Source: Gracilariopsis chorda (Eukaryota; Rhodophyta; Florideophyceae; Gracilariales; Gracilariaceae). Taken from it: a stretch of 64,000 bases of DNA. Below the pieces are notes generated by a model. It did not search any database. It was not told the DNA's origin and saw only the letters and a list, made by a program, of their open reading frames with translations. Location: positions 1 to 64,000 of the forward strand of contig NBIV01000320.1 in the NCBI GenBank assembly GCA_003194525.1, read 5' to 3'. The position numbers and the translations under genes are program-made. Shown in pieces: positions 11,390 through 22,428 of the stretch (its first letter is position 1; each line of letters opens with the position of its first letter).

Positions 11390-13916
11390 CAACGACCGGA
11401 TTGATCCGGAAAAAGCACTTGAAGCGCTGGACTTTAGCCACGTGCCAGAGTCGCACCGCGACAAACTCCGTACCATGGTACGGGAATTCACCACAATGTG
11501 GGATGGCTCGCTTGGCGAGATAAATGCAACGGAACACCGGATCGACTTAATCCCCGGTGCGCGACCGGTTTCACAACCCCCTTACAGAGCAGGTCCGAAA
11601 GCTCGGGAAGAGGAGCAGTCCCAAGTGGACAAGATGCACCGCGCAGGTGTGATTGAGCCCGCTCAATCACCCTGGGCATCCCCAGTTGTACTGGATTTGA
11701 AGACCGACGGAACCTGGAGGTTCTGTGTCGACTACTGCCGGCTCAATGCCGTCACTGTTAGGGAAACGTACCCTATCCCTCGTATGGACGAGTGTATTGA
11801 CTCCCTCGGAGACGCCACCGTTTTCACGGCTCTCGATGCCAATTGGGGATATTGGCAAGTACCTGTCAGATAGGAGGATCGCGAAAAAACCACATTCACC
11901 TGCTACGCAGGAACGTACCACTTCAAGCGGATGCCATTTGGGTCAACCAATACCCCCCGCCACCTTTCGGCGTGCAGTAGATATTCTGCTCAACTGCTTT
12001 AAGTGGCGGAGTTGTCTTGTCTACCTTGATGATATTATCATCTTCTCCAACTCGTTGGACGACCATCTCACTCACGTCCGAGACGTGCTGACCATACTAC
12101 GCGATGCGTTAATTACCCTCAAGTTGAGGAAATGCGAGTTTTTCACAGATACTGTGAAGTATCTGGGTCACATTATCCGTCCTGGACGGTTAGCAATCGA
12201 GAAAGCTCGGGTCAAACCCCTCTTTGAGACGAAAGAGCCCCGTACTCAAACGGAACTGCGCTCCTTTTTGGGGCTGTTCAACGTCTATTGACGATTTATC
12301 CCGAGCTTTTCGGATACCGCAGCGCCCCTGAACGCGTTGTTGCGAAAGGGGAACCCCCCAAAACTGGGAATACTTACGCCCGAGCAATCGGAAGCCTTTA
12401 ACTCCTTGAAGGAGGCTGTCACATCAGCACCAATCCTACATCTCCAAGAACTTGGGTTACCGTACTCCGTAGATACGGACTCGAGCGACTACCAAGTCGG
12501 GTGTGCTCTTTTTCAAACCACCCCCGAGGGGGAATGACACCCAATTGGTTATTGGTCGCGCTCGGTCAATGTTCATGAGCGGAACTACTCCGTATCGGAG
12601 AAAGAGTGCCTCGCCGTCGTATGGGCGATGACCACTCTGCGCCCCTACCTTATGAGAGTTCACTTCACCGTGTACACGGATCATTCCTCGCTGAGGTGGT
12701 TGATGAATATCTCCGACCCATCGGGACATCTCATGCGCTGGAGACTCCGCCTTGCGGAATATGACTTTCAAGTCATTTATAAAAAGGGCGCGCAGAACAC
12801 CCAAGCCGACTCCCTGTCGCACTTACCCACAAGTGAGGAAGCACTCCCAACGGAGGATGATAAAGTCCCATGTTTCATGGCCATAGACCTGGATGATCCG
12901 GAATGTGCCGTCGAGGCTGGGCCAGAAAACTGGAACGAGGATGCTGACTTTGACGAACTACTCGCATCGCAAGATGAATCTGAGAACCCGTTACCGGGAA
13001 ACTTTGTACCGGTATCACCGGAAGAAATGATCCGAGAACAATTCGGCAACCCATTCTGTACGAGGATTCGTGCCCGTATCAACGGTGGTGAAGATCTCCC
13101 TTTCGGGGTAAACGACAAAGGCTACCTCGTAAGGAAGGTCGAAGCCTGCCCACAGATTGTGGTACCACATTCCCTGCAATCGCGGGTGTTACATCTATCA
13201 CACTACGCCCCCATCGGAGGTCACCCAGGTGGGAGGAAACTCTACCTAGCCCTGCGAAGGGATTTCTATTGGCCCGCCATGGCGGTGGATTGCTACGCAA
13301 CTGTGCAGTTCTGTAGCGAATGCGCGAAGAATCGCGTCAAGCTCCGCAAAAATGCGAAGAAGATGAAACTATTCCCCGCAAGGGCGCCACCCGAGTTTAT
13401 CGCAATTGATCTTCTCGGACCACTACTCACCACAAAACGTGGAAACAAGTTTCTACTTGTCATCACCGACCGCTTTTCTAAGCTGGTACGGACTGTCCCT
13501 CTTCGGAGGATAACCGCTCTCACGGTGGCCCAGGCTCTGGTGACGCACTGGATTTGTGTCTACGGTCCCCCTGTGGAGGTGCTCTCCGATAACGGGAAAC
13601 AGTTCGTGAGCAAGTTCTTCGAGGATGTTTGTCGCATCTTGGGTTTCAAGAACCTTTTCACGACTACCTACCACCCCCAGTGTAATGGGCAAGTTGAACG
13701 GTTTAACCGGACGTTACTCGCGGCGTTACGTTCCTACGTCGCTGACCACCCAACGAATTGGGATCTCTACGCTGATGCGGTAACCTACGCGTACAATACG
13801 CAGGTACACCGGACTACCGGAGTTTCGCCATTCGAGTTGGTTCTATCTAGAACACCCCCACCTGTGGCGCTGGAAACCCAAGCTACCTTGGACAATTTCC
13901 TATCAGTGGGTATCTA
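11390..13916 (+). mobile_element. Ty3/Gypsy element 'B', left visible fragment (RT to integrase)
   Basis: B is a second Ty3 family, related to A but clearly diverged. This fragment starts just before the reverse transcriptase, because A has inserted there; B gag and 5' LTR must lie left of the window. It carries RT (~11.5-12.3 kb, VYLDDIIIFS), RNase H (~12.45-12.8 kb) and integrase (~13.0-13.9 kb, with ITDRFSKL, DNGKQF and QCNGQVERFN). The fragment stops at 13916 where transposon T is inserted, and B resumes at 30820. The integrase half is well kept. The element has a few breaks besides the two insertions. Confidence 0.9.
13915..13916. other. Target-site duplication TA, left of transposon T
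   Basis: TA precedes the left terminal repeat, and TA at 30820-30821 follows the right one. B coding sequence runs up to one copy and continues after the other, so the duplication is supported by the interrupted host element and not only by the dinucleotide. Confidence 0.75.
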
Positions 13917-13940
13917 CGTCTGTGTTTTCGGAATGCTAGT
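13917..13940 (+). repeat. Left terminal inverted repeat of transposon T
   Basis: It begins CGTCTGTGTTTTCGG and ends in GCTAGT. The reverse complement of 30796-30819 matches it at 22 of 24 positions. Copies of CTAG or GCTAG follow repeatedly in the next 270 bp, as is common for subterminal motifs in CACTA-like elements. Confidence 0.85.
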
Positions 13941-14215
13941 TTGAGTGCTAGTTTTTCTAGTTTGGGCGTGCTAGAAAGTCTATGGTGGGCATTCAAAAAA
14001 ATCTCAGAATTTTTGTGCTAGTATATCTAGAACAAAATACTGGCTCAAATGAATGCAGAGGTGAATGTGAGAAAACTAGCAACATTCATACTAGCAGCAA
14101 GAAACTAGCAGTCTATCGTTCAGTTCTCATTCATACTAGAGCATAAATACTACGAACAGTGAAGGGGTGAATGTTAGTCATCTAGTGCCAGATCATTCAC
14201 CTTCGGCGATGAAAT
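13941..14215. repeat. CTAG-rich subterminal region of T
   Basis: The tetramer CTAG occurs about a dozen times in this ~270-bp AT-rich stretch, mostly as GCTAG or ACTAG, and both terminal repeats contain it (GCTAGT / ACTAGC). CTAG is normally a rare tetramer. No coding potential is visible. It is a plausible binding array for the transposase. Confidence 0.5.
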
Positions 14216-14300
14216 CTAGCAGACATGGACGTTTCCGACGCGGTACTCATTCAATTTTACCTCGTCTAATGGATGTAATCTTGAATCTATACTACGCCAG

Positions 14301-14448
14301 TACAGGCCTCCCCTCACCGTATATCGTGGAATGGAAACCGCTTTCATTGTCGTTTCATTTTGCTCCAGGCGTAGTGCGCCTAGAACAAATCGAAAACGGT
14401 AACAAAAACGGCCTCCATTCCACGATAGACGGTGAGGAGAGGCCTGTA
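14301..14448. repeat. 148-bp near-palindrome, TA-flanked hairpin (MITE-like)
   Basis: The arms start TACAGGCCTC and end GAGGCCTGTA. The outer 35 bases of each arm (14301-14335 and 14414-14448) match at 33 positions, and pairing continues imperfectly to a small loop centred on AGGCG-TAGTG-CGCCT. Read as CAGGCCTC...GAGGCCTG between two TA dinucleotides, it fits a mariner-type miniature element. It could also fold as a long RNA hairpin. No ORF is involved. Confidence 0.7.
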
Positions 14449-14699
14449 CCCGTCACAAAACGAAACCACAAAGAAACAAGTTAGAATGCGCTCCCTCCTT
14501 TCATCACGACGCCTCCAAGAACACAACTTGTGTTGAACACACGTACCTCATCCAAACCTCTGCTCATCCCCCCTCGCTGCACCTTCTCCCTTCGACCTCC
14601 CCATTCGCACCTGCAGAAGATACAAATAAACAAACACAAACAAACACTCGTTAGAAACCATCAAACCTCATCCAATCTGCAACTTCTCTCTCGCACATT

Positions 14700-15430
14700 C
14701 GCATCAATAAACAAGCAAAAGTCAGATCTCCATCAAATAAAAAATCCAAAATAACTTCGCCACCGCACTCACCTATAAGAAAAACACCCACTCCTTATCA
14801 CCTAGCACGGTATCCACAACGCTTCGCAGCAGAAACCAAAAACTTGTCAGTTCTCCGTACATAGCCAATACCAGATAACATTTGCACTTAAACTCACCTT
14901 GCAACCACCACTTCTTCGAACCCATTTCCCATCTCGCTCGCTTCGCATCAATAAACAAGAAGGTGTCAGATCTCCGTAAGTAGCCAGTCCCAGAAAACAT
15001 TCTCAATGAAACTCACCTTGTAGCAACCAGTTCTTCGCACCCATTCCCTCATGCCTCTCCCTTCGCGCTAACACACAGAAACATGTCAGATCTCCATCCA
15101 AAAACGGAGCAAAACTAAAACACAACCGCACTCACCTCTATGCTCGCCATTCATTCGCTCTCACCTATCACCGCATCCACAACGCGTCACGACAGCAACA
15201 AAATCTTGTCAGATCTCCGCGCGTAATCGTTACCAGATAACATTCGCAGTCTAACTCACCTTGTAGCAACCACTTCTTCTCACCCGATCCACCCCTTCTC
15301 ATTCATATAGCTCCGTATCAAGAAACAAAACATGTCAGGTCCTCGTCCAGATTGAAAAGTGAACAGCATAGCAAACTCACCTGTTCCTCGCAGTCTTCCA
15401 AGCCCCTAGCTTAATCCCAAAACACTGCCG
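14700..15430. repeat. Subterminal array, six ~120-bp units with TGTCAGATCTCC
   Basis: The core TGTCAGATCTCC, or a close variant, starts near 14720, 14845, 14964, 15084, 15207 and 15333, spaced 119-126 bp. Around each core the same context returns: CTTCGC and an AATAAACAAG-like piece before it, and ACTCACCT...CAACCA(C)TTCTTC after it. Units are diverged from each other. There is no good reading frame. Tandem subterminal repeats are typical of CACTA-type transposons, where they bind transposase. Confidence 0.65.
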
Positions 15431-15866
15431 TTGCTCCCTCTCCCGCATCAACATAGAAAGCGTAGCAAGAGTCAGCACATGTCAACACACGAAAAAGCGG
15501 GACGTACTCAATTGCACTTCACGAACCTGCAAGCACGAGCGGGACGTTCCGCCACATCCAGCGTCCAGGAAATCGCACGCTCCGAAGATCACACTGATCT
15601 ACACCCTCGTCTACACATGTTCCCAACCTCTTCATGCGAAATAATCAGGTCCTCGCCGTCGCTTAAAAAATTTACCAACTTTGAATGTTTTCATTCCAAA
15701 CCACTTTCCCGTCCACACACGTGCCATGCCTGCCGTGCCTGCCACGCGCCTCTCTGGCGCATCACAAGGCCACCTGATTGCTGCTCCTGAGCAGTCATAT
15801 ATTCTCCCGGAACGCCTCCCACGTCTTTCTCATCTCCCACAGACTTACATCCTTCTCCTCTGCACC

Positions 15867-18800
15867 ATGCAGCCTTGTCGCTTCCACAGGTGCTCCTTCC
15901 AGACAAAACTCCACGCCTCCCTTGTCCAACACCAGCGACGTTGTCGCTTCCGCTACACCCCCAACCCCTTCCTCGCCACCATTCCCAAGAACGGCACCCA
16001 GCTCCCACCCTGCACCAAACGACCACGCATTCAGACCGCAGCTCCGTTCGCATCTCAAACCGCCCCTCTGACAACGTTCCGCTCGCGGAAGACGATGAAT
16101 ACCATTCCAGCCAGCTCGCTGTAGCCTTTCGCTCCGCAGACGCAGTCCACCTTCTCCACTCCTTTCTCTCCTCCCCTCGCAACACACCTGCTTCCAGCAC
16201 CCCCGCACCTGCCAACCTCCACCCTATTGTGTCCTACATCGCTTCCATCGCCACCAAGCTCGGCAAACGCAAAGCAGACGAACTCATCAACCTCCTCAAA
16301 GACCTGGATTACTCCCAGGCACTCATCCAACAAATAACTTTCGTCTCCCACTGCCTTGAACTCCATGCAAAGCTCTTCGAGGACACCGTCGGCTCTATCG
16401 GCTTCGAATCCAGAACTATTCGTCACAAGCCCTCAAACATCACCACACTCTCTACCTGAAAAACCCCGTCGATGTCCTCCTCAAACAACTCCGCTACGCT
16501 TCTCGCGCAAACACCTTCTTCCAACCAGTAAGACAGTCCGCGTCAGACGGCTCCCCCGCACACGCTCACCCCATGGCTTCAAAACTCGGTACATGCGTCT
16601 ACAAGGACCTCAAGCACCACATCCTACATTCTCAAGACCCAGATGTTATTTGGCACAACTCCGATATCACTGGCATTGAATATTTCATCGGCTTCGTACA
16701 GCTTTACTCAGAAAAGTCTTCCACCTCGCTCAAGAACTCCTCTATCACCTCCTACCCCCTCCACATCACCCTCCTCAACTTTTCAGACTCCTTCTGCCGC
16801 CATTGCATATCCCGTAACTACACCCTACTCGGCTACTTCCCCACGTTCTTCGAAGCCCCTTCCTCCCCATCCGACGAGGATTCCCTCGAAGACCGCTCGC
16901 TTTCCTCCGCCATCACCCGTACCACCCGAATGGAACTCATTCAAGAAGCTCTGCAAACCATCCTCGAGCCCCTCGCAGCTGTTGCCCTCAAAGGATTTCC
17001 TTTCCGGGATGAAGACCAGGTCATGAAGCAGTGCCACCCAGTCATCGCAAACTATGCTGCAGACATCCCCGAAGCGAAAGACATCCTCGCTGTACTCCAC
17101 GGCACAAAACCGTTGAAGCCCTGCCATAGATGCCTCGTCCCCCGCTCCGACCTCAGCCTCCACCTCAGCTCCCTAACCCCTCGAACCGCTTCCCACACCC
17201 TCCAAACAAGATCCTCACACGACGCCCTTCTCAAGGATGCAAATAACGCCGAACCTCAACGCAGACCGCTCGTCGCAAGGACTCTCAGAGATCAAGCAGC
17301 ATCTCTCCTGCACACAAACTCCCTCTCCCCCTACCACTCCTTCTTCGAATCTTACCCCCTCTTCAACATTTCCCCACTGCTCACCCCATACTCCATCTTC
17401 TCCTTCGAACCCCTTCATAATTTCCACCTCGGTATCTCCAAACTCGTCAAACTCGCAACCATCGAACGCCTGAAGTCCGACAATCTCTTCACCACTGTTG
17501 GCTCCTCCTCGAGATCATGCAAATCCATTCGAAACACCCTTCTCACCCATGCAAACAGCATTCTCGCAGATATCGAAGTCAACTTCTCCGCACCGGGACT
17601 TCACATTGACATTTCCACCGCAGAGAAGGGCAAATCCCTCAACGGCTTCTTCACCCCGGACTGCATCAAAGGCATGCTCGAGGCAAAAGATTACCGCGCA
17701 GTCGACATGGTGTTTCCCTTCGTAGGCGCCTTCTTCGATCGTTACTGCAACGACGTTGACACAGCACCCATCACATCCATCTTCAGGACATACGCCGACC
17801 TCTTCACTACCGCACTCCACTACAACACCACGTCAGAATGGACACACCAACAACTTCGTTCCCTCCAAGAACTCATCAAGCACTTCAAGCATCTCTGCGT
17901 CTCCATCCTCGGCCCTTTCCAGGCTTCTCACTTCGGAACGCTCAAATTCCATCTTCTCGATCACATCGTCGCCGACATCAAACTATACGGAGGTCTCCAC
18001 TTCACTGACGCTGGCATCTACGAACACGCACACCTACTTTTCAAAAACCATTATCGGCGCACATCCCAAAGATCTTCAACCGCTCACAGAGAAACAATCG
18101 ACGCAATTCAACTCACAGAAGGCTTTCGAAACTCAACTGCCATCCCCCACCGCCTTTCCTCCTCCTCAAACTCCCACACACTCCCAGCTCGAAGACATTC
18201 TATGGTTCGCGACGGTACCACCATTCTCTTTTGGGATATAGTCACCGCAGAAAAGTACCTTCGGGCGAACCCAAACTGCTCCAATGCCTCTCTCTCAACA
18301 TCTTCACCTCTTCCACCATATCGTTCATCACCCAAATCTCACGAGACGCAATCTCACCGTTTCACAATCTATGCCTCGAAGCGCTTGGACTTTCCCCTTC
18401 TTCACCCTCCCCCTCTTCTCTCAACTTCTCCGTCGCCAAATCTGCCTTCATCCGCAGCGGTTTCACCCCTTCCTTGCAAGACGTCGACAGAACGTTCAAA
18501 TGCATCCGGTTCAGAGAACCATCGGCCCCTGTTCTCCAGCGCATCTTTGCCACCACCAGCTTCGGTCCTTCAAAACTTCCAAAGTTCTCTCATATTCTCG
18601 TCTCAAGCACTCCACCACCCAACTGCAAGCTCCCCACGGTTTGGTATGTAAGCTTCTTGCCCTTCTCCGCTTCCGCATAAAAGACGATGAGCCAGGTGAA
18701 CGCGAATATGCTTTCGTCCGCTTCTCCGAACTCACAGATCCTCTTGATCACGTGGATGAAACTCTTAACTGCATCACCCTCCGTTGGGCGACAGACGATG

Positions 18801-19033
18801 AACATGCACATACTATTCTCCCCGCTCTTCACGGAACCTCGAATCCTAGCCCCAATGCCGCACCTTGGTTCGGTCTTGTTCCTTTCTCCGCCATCAAAAG
18901 TTCCGTGCATCTTGTTCGCCAGAACTGCCCAGCACGACCTTTCTTTCCGCCCCTTCCATGGCAACAACATCGGTTCTATATGAACAGTTTCTTCTGCGAC
19001 CCACGAGCAAGAGCTTATTCCACCGCAATGTAA
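15867..19033 (+). pseudogene. Plavaka/CACTA-type (CMC) DDE transposase, broken
   Basis: It starts at ATG 15867 with a zinc-finger-like CRFHRC...HQRRC (C-x4-C-x12-H-x3-C), as Plavaka transposases often do. The core follows: FVQLYSEKSS at ~16.7 kb corresponds to the usual YSDKT box, with Glu (16711-16713) where the first catalytic Asp is expected; LLGYFPTF; NYAADIPEAKDI at ~17.05 kb with the second Asp (17062-17064); PCHRC (Cys at 17122 and 17131); FEPLHNFHLGISKL at ~17.4 kb; and LKFHLLDHIVADI with an EHAH segment at ~17.95-18.03 kb. A C-terminal part (VDETLNC...APWFGLVPF, ~18.70-18.93 kb) ends at 19033. The recognisable protein passes through about four frame changes (near 16.05, 16.44, 18.27 and 18.65 kb). 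These could be decay, unrecognised introns or assembly errors. Codons are C-ending and pyrimidine-rich, unlike the cargo genes. Confidence 0.72.
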
Positions 19034-19086
19034 TCAAATTTAGAAACACAGACCCGCTAACTCTAGCAATAAACTTCTTAAACTTC

Positions 19087-21213
19087 TCATTCCTCCGCCA
19101 TCTCTTCTCCACGCCCACCGTCCTCCCCGTCTTCCTTCCCCTCCCCTTCCTCTCTGGGGTCCAACATTTCTTCCTCAACGGCTACCAACTCCTTAAACTC
19201 CCATTCTTCAGGCATGCAACGGCCTACGTAGCAATCAAATACATTACCAAGGTACGTAGTCATTTCATCCAAAAACACCTCGTACTGGACACACAGATAC
19301 ACCATTTGGTTCGATGGCATCCAACACGCAACGGTCCACTCACGTTCCTCATTCCCTACCACTTCAGCCGGATCTTCAGCTTTCACACCATAGTTCACAA
19401 GCTCCTTCCCGTACTTCCCTTCGATCTTCCTTCTCGCAGTCAGTAGGATATCCTCCACAGCAAGCGGGAGATACTTTGCATACAATTTCGAAAACAGCAT
19501 TTGCCACTACCCTCCTCTCCACACATCTTCTTTCAATGCCTCTACCACAGAAGCAATCCACGCATCCAATCGTGCCAAATGCATCACACTTCCATCTACA
19601 TAGCTCGTCTCTCGTTCCCTGCATGGTCGCTCCGCGTCGTACCCCATAAATTCTCTCAACACCTCCACACTCAATCCGTTCTTGAAGTACAAGTCATCTG
19701 GTTCTTCTCCATACTTCGTCGAAGTCACGTCATAACCAGAGAAACATATTCTGTCTAAACCAGACAACCTCCACGCACATAAGATTGGATCTCCCCTCTC
19801 ATCTTTAGGCAACAATTTCTCTTCCACCTCCTTCATCTGCTCTTCATACGCCACAGCCACCTCTTCATCATCCTCCTTCCGCGGTTTCCTAGCAAGTAGA
19901 GTTTACCCCAGGCCAAAGAATAACCTATCCCTCGCATTCCTTTTCCGCACCCCAACAGTATCACTAAGAGCCTGTTTCATGCGCCTCCTCAAACACAGAT
20001 CCCTCTTCAACTCTTCTTCGCAGTCAACCTTAATCCCCATGGCTTCCAACCTTCTCCAAATCGGTTTCTCCAGCTCCATCCGCACCACATGCACCAACAT
20101 CTCATCGCGTCCTCCTTGAAAAAACGGAGTGTAGGCCTTTGGCCCCCACGACTTTCTTCCTAGCGCCAGCTCTATAGGATCCAAAGGCACCATCTCCTTC
20201 TCGTCTATAATCAGAACACTGTGCTTCCTCCCCGGTCCCACCTCTTCAGCCCTGTTCGACCAGTTTCCCTCCGAAACTCTCCTTCCGAGGCACAACTCAC
20301 TGGTCTCCTGCTTCGCATATACCAATATCTTCTCATAAACTCTCGAGGCTACTCCAATGAAACGTATATCAACTTCGATTTCGTACCGTTTCCGACCACT
20401 CTTGATGTCCTCGCCAATCAGTTTTCCTGTTCGACCAGGAATACTCTCTCGTAATGACGTCAGCAGCATCTCTTTCTTCGTAAGTTCATCTTCTAGCCTC
20501 TTCATCTCCCTGTTTGCCAGGTTCAAGCCTAGTTGGAGGCTAGTGTTGTCATCTATTGCTCTTCTTAGTTCCCCCTTTAGCTCTCCAAGCTTTGTCAACA
20601 GCTGATTCCCTCCCATAAACTTTGCGTCTCCATGCTCCGTTCTCTTATGTCCGACTTCCTTCAACAGCTCAATTCCATCTTCCTCCTCCTCCTCAGACCT
20701 TTCCTTCTCCCAGATCCGATCTCCCTTCTCACCACCACCTACACTCGTGCACTGTATCGACTCCCTTCGTATAGCTTCGTCAGCGTATCCATATTCGACG
20801 ATCTTCATAGCATTATCCCGATTGAGCCGGGAAGAGGACCCTTGCGTTGTTCTGCGTGCCGGGACTCTGCGAGTTCGGCCTCCATTTCCGCAAACAACGG
20901 CTGATTGCTTCGTATTCTCCTTCCCTCTACGTCCCTCCCCGCTCCCACGTCGTACTGCAGCTTGAAAACGAACGGGACCCTTCTTGAGTTCCCCAATTCC
21001 CCCCGTACCTTGGTGTACTTCGTCTTGCGGTGTCTCACTCACGTGTTCCTTTGAGGCAAGAGTGCTGCCCTGCTCCTCATTCCTCTCTAAACACTGTTCG
21101 GCTGCCTTCCCTTTACGTCTCTCCTCGACAACACCGCCGTAACTGCCACTAGATCTTCGCCTCTTCGGTACTCTTTCGGGTTCTCCTTCTTCCTCTTCCT
21201 CAATTTCTACCAA
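19087..21213 (-). pseudogene. Large T cargo gene of unknown function, one frame with two in-frame stops
   Basis: One reading frame on the minus strand runs from at least 21213 to 19087, with stops at 19903-19905 (TAA) and 19507-19509 (TAG) but no frame shift. Protein-like sequence continues across both. The first third is low-complexity and charged, and a coiled-coil-like stretch follows (~20.62-20.45 kb, KLGELKGELRRAIDD...REMKRLEDELTKKE). A globular part comes next (RYEIEVDIRFIGVAS, VLIIDEKEMVPLDPIELALG), and the end is acidic. No ATG marks the N-terminus at 21213; the start is probably upstream, possibly including the helical segment at 21416-21826. No family is recognised. It is divergently arranged with the ParB/dioxygenase-like gene across the palindrome at 22.0 kb. 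Confidence 0.5.
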
Positions 21214-21415
21214 AAAACCTTGTGAATGGCACGATTACGAGTAACTGGACCTCTCGGCTGTCTTTCCTTCTTCCTCCTTACGACTTCACTCACCGTACGG
21301 TCCGTCATAGTTGAGGTAGCTCCTTCCTGATTTTCATCTTCCTTCCCCGTTTGTACGATGGTACTTTCACGTCGCCTCTCCGTCGTTTGCAACCCAGAAC
21401 GCGGCGGAACTCTCT

Positions 21416-21826
21416 TCAGGATCCAAGGAATCTTTCCAACAATCCGACCACTTCTGAATTCGCTCGACGATTCTGTAGGATAAACTCTACAATCTTCTCG
21501 AATGTGACATCGCGTTTAGGGACCCCGGAGCCTCTCGATTCCGCGTACGCATCACGGACGGACATAAACACATTCCAGATGGTTGTGAAGCTTTCCGAAA
21601 TGCTCATGTCTGAAAGCGGGTGCGCAGGAGCCCTATGCCCTATCACGGGTGCACCTGAGGTACTCCCCTGTTTAGTGGAGGGGAACGACATGGGTGGAAT
21701 TTCGGCGGGAGATGCACAAATGCACGAAAGATTGCGTTTGAGTTTGAATGGTTGCGAAGGAGATGCTTCGTGGCAACCGAGGAACGAAGACGCCCGTTCT
21801 GATGATTCACGTCCCTCGAACTTCAA
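21416..21826 (-). pseudogene. Possible N-terminal piece of the 19.1-21.2 kb gene
   Basis: The minus frame encodes a protein-like helical stretch (FTTIWNVFMSVRDAYAESRG, then VTFEKIVEFILQNRR...LLERFL) that ends shortly before the next gene begins in another frame. It may be an upstream exon or a shifted N-terminus. No ATG opens the frame. The plus strand is also open here (21351-21830), but its translation looks less protein-like. Low confidence. Confidence 0.3.
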
Positions 21827-21979
21827 ATAGATTTGATTTCGAAGTGTGTAATGGAGCAGGGAGGGAAACTTCGGAGGGTTTTGTTTGGAATGAGGGAGTT
21901 GGGCACTGCAGAACAGACGGAGAAGGTGAAACTTCGAGAATTCGTCGCAGTTCTCCCAGTTCAGGTTGTCGGTCTAACG

Positions 21980-22131
21980 GTGCAGCTGCGCCGGGTGGAT
22001 GGTCTTGACATTGTCGGTCGACAATGTCAAGCACGGACACCAGAATGTTGATTTTTGATTAAATAAGGGGGGTCGTTCTTGACATTGTCGACCGACAATG
22101 TCAAGACCAACCACCCGGCGCAGCTGCGCCG
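21980..22131. repeat. Nested inverted repeat with two internal palindromes
   Basis: Two 53-bp arms (21980-22032 and 22079-22131) are inverted copies with only two mismatches, separated by 46 bp that contain an AT-rich core (GATTTTTGATTAAATAAGG). The inner 28 bp of each arm (22005-22032 and 22079-22106) is itself a palindrome with perfect 12-base arms, CTTGACATTGTC, around GGTC or GACC. The right arm also ends in a perfect 18-bp palindrome CCGGCGCAGCTGCGCCGG (22116-22133). It lies between two divergent cargo genes. It could be an operator, a protein-binding centre, a replication start or the fused ends of a lost element. Confidence 0.85.
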
Positions 22132-22388
22132 GCCTGGGGGTCGGTGCCAGCAATAAAGCGTTGACGCGTGGCAGGAGGGGGGTTAGAGAAGAGGTGGAAA
22201 GGGCGACCGGAATGCTTCCTCCGCAAAGAACTGTGAGCAAAATCACCGATTCCACTTCTTCGTGCCACCTTAGCACCTGGTCCGACTGAAAGGACGCAAA
22301 GAGAACCTCTGCCTTCCCTCAGGGTTGAATGCAGCTGTCAGCACGCGCTGAGTTTCGCGACCGTCTGCACCAGATTACGCGATTCCGT

Positions 22389-22418
22389 GTCGCTTATCGA
22401 AAGGTCGCTTATCGAAAG
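22389..22418 (+). repeat. 15-bp tandem duplication upstream of the ParB/dioxygenase-like gene
   Basis: GTCGCTTATCGAAAG occurs twice in direct succession just before the ATG at 22429, in the 5' leader of the gene. It is probably a small slippage duplication. Confidence 0.7.
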
Positions 22419-22428
22419 GTTTCCCATC

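Noticed and set aside
14700-15430. The repeat array as a CRISPR array.
   Set aside because: The units are ~120 bp, degenerate throughout, and lie in a eukaryotic transposon; there are no short exact repeats with unique spacers.
15691-16215. Minus-strand frames opposite the transposase N-terminus.
   Set aside because: The plus strand has the zinc-finger-like motif and the continuation into the transposase core; the minus frames are Gly/Arg/Glu-rich shadows of C-rich coding sequence.
21351-21830. Plus-strand 159-codon frame upstream of the palindrome.
   Set aside because: The opposite strand gives a more protein-like helical sequence contiguous with the neighbouring minus-strand gene; neither is certain.
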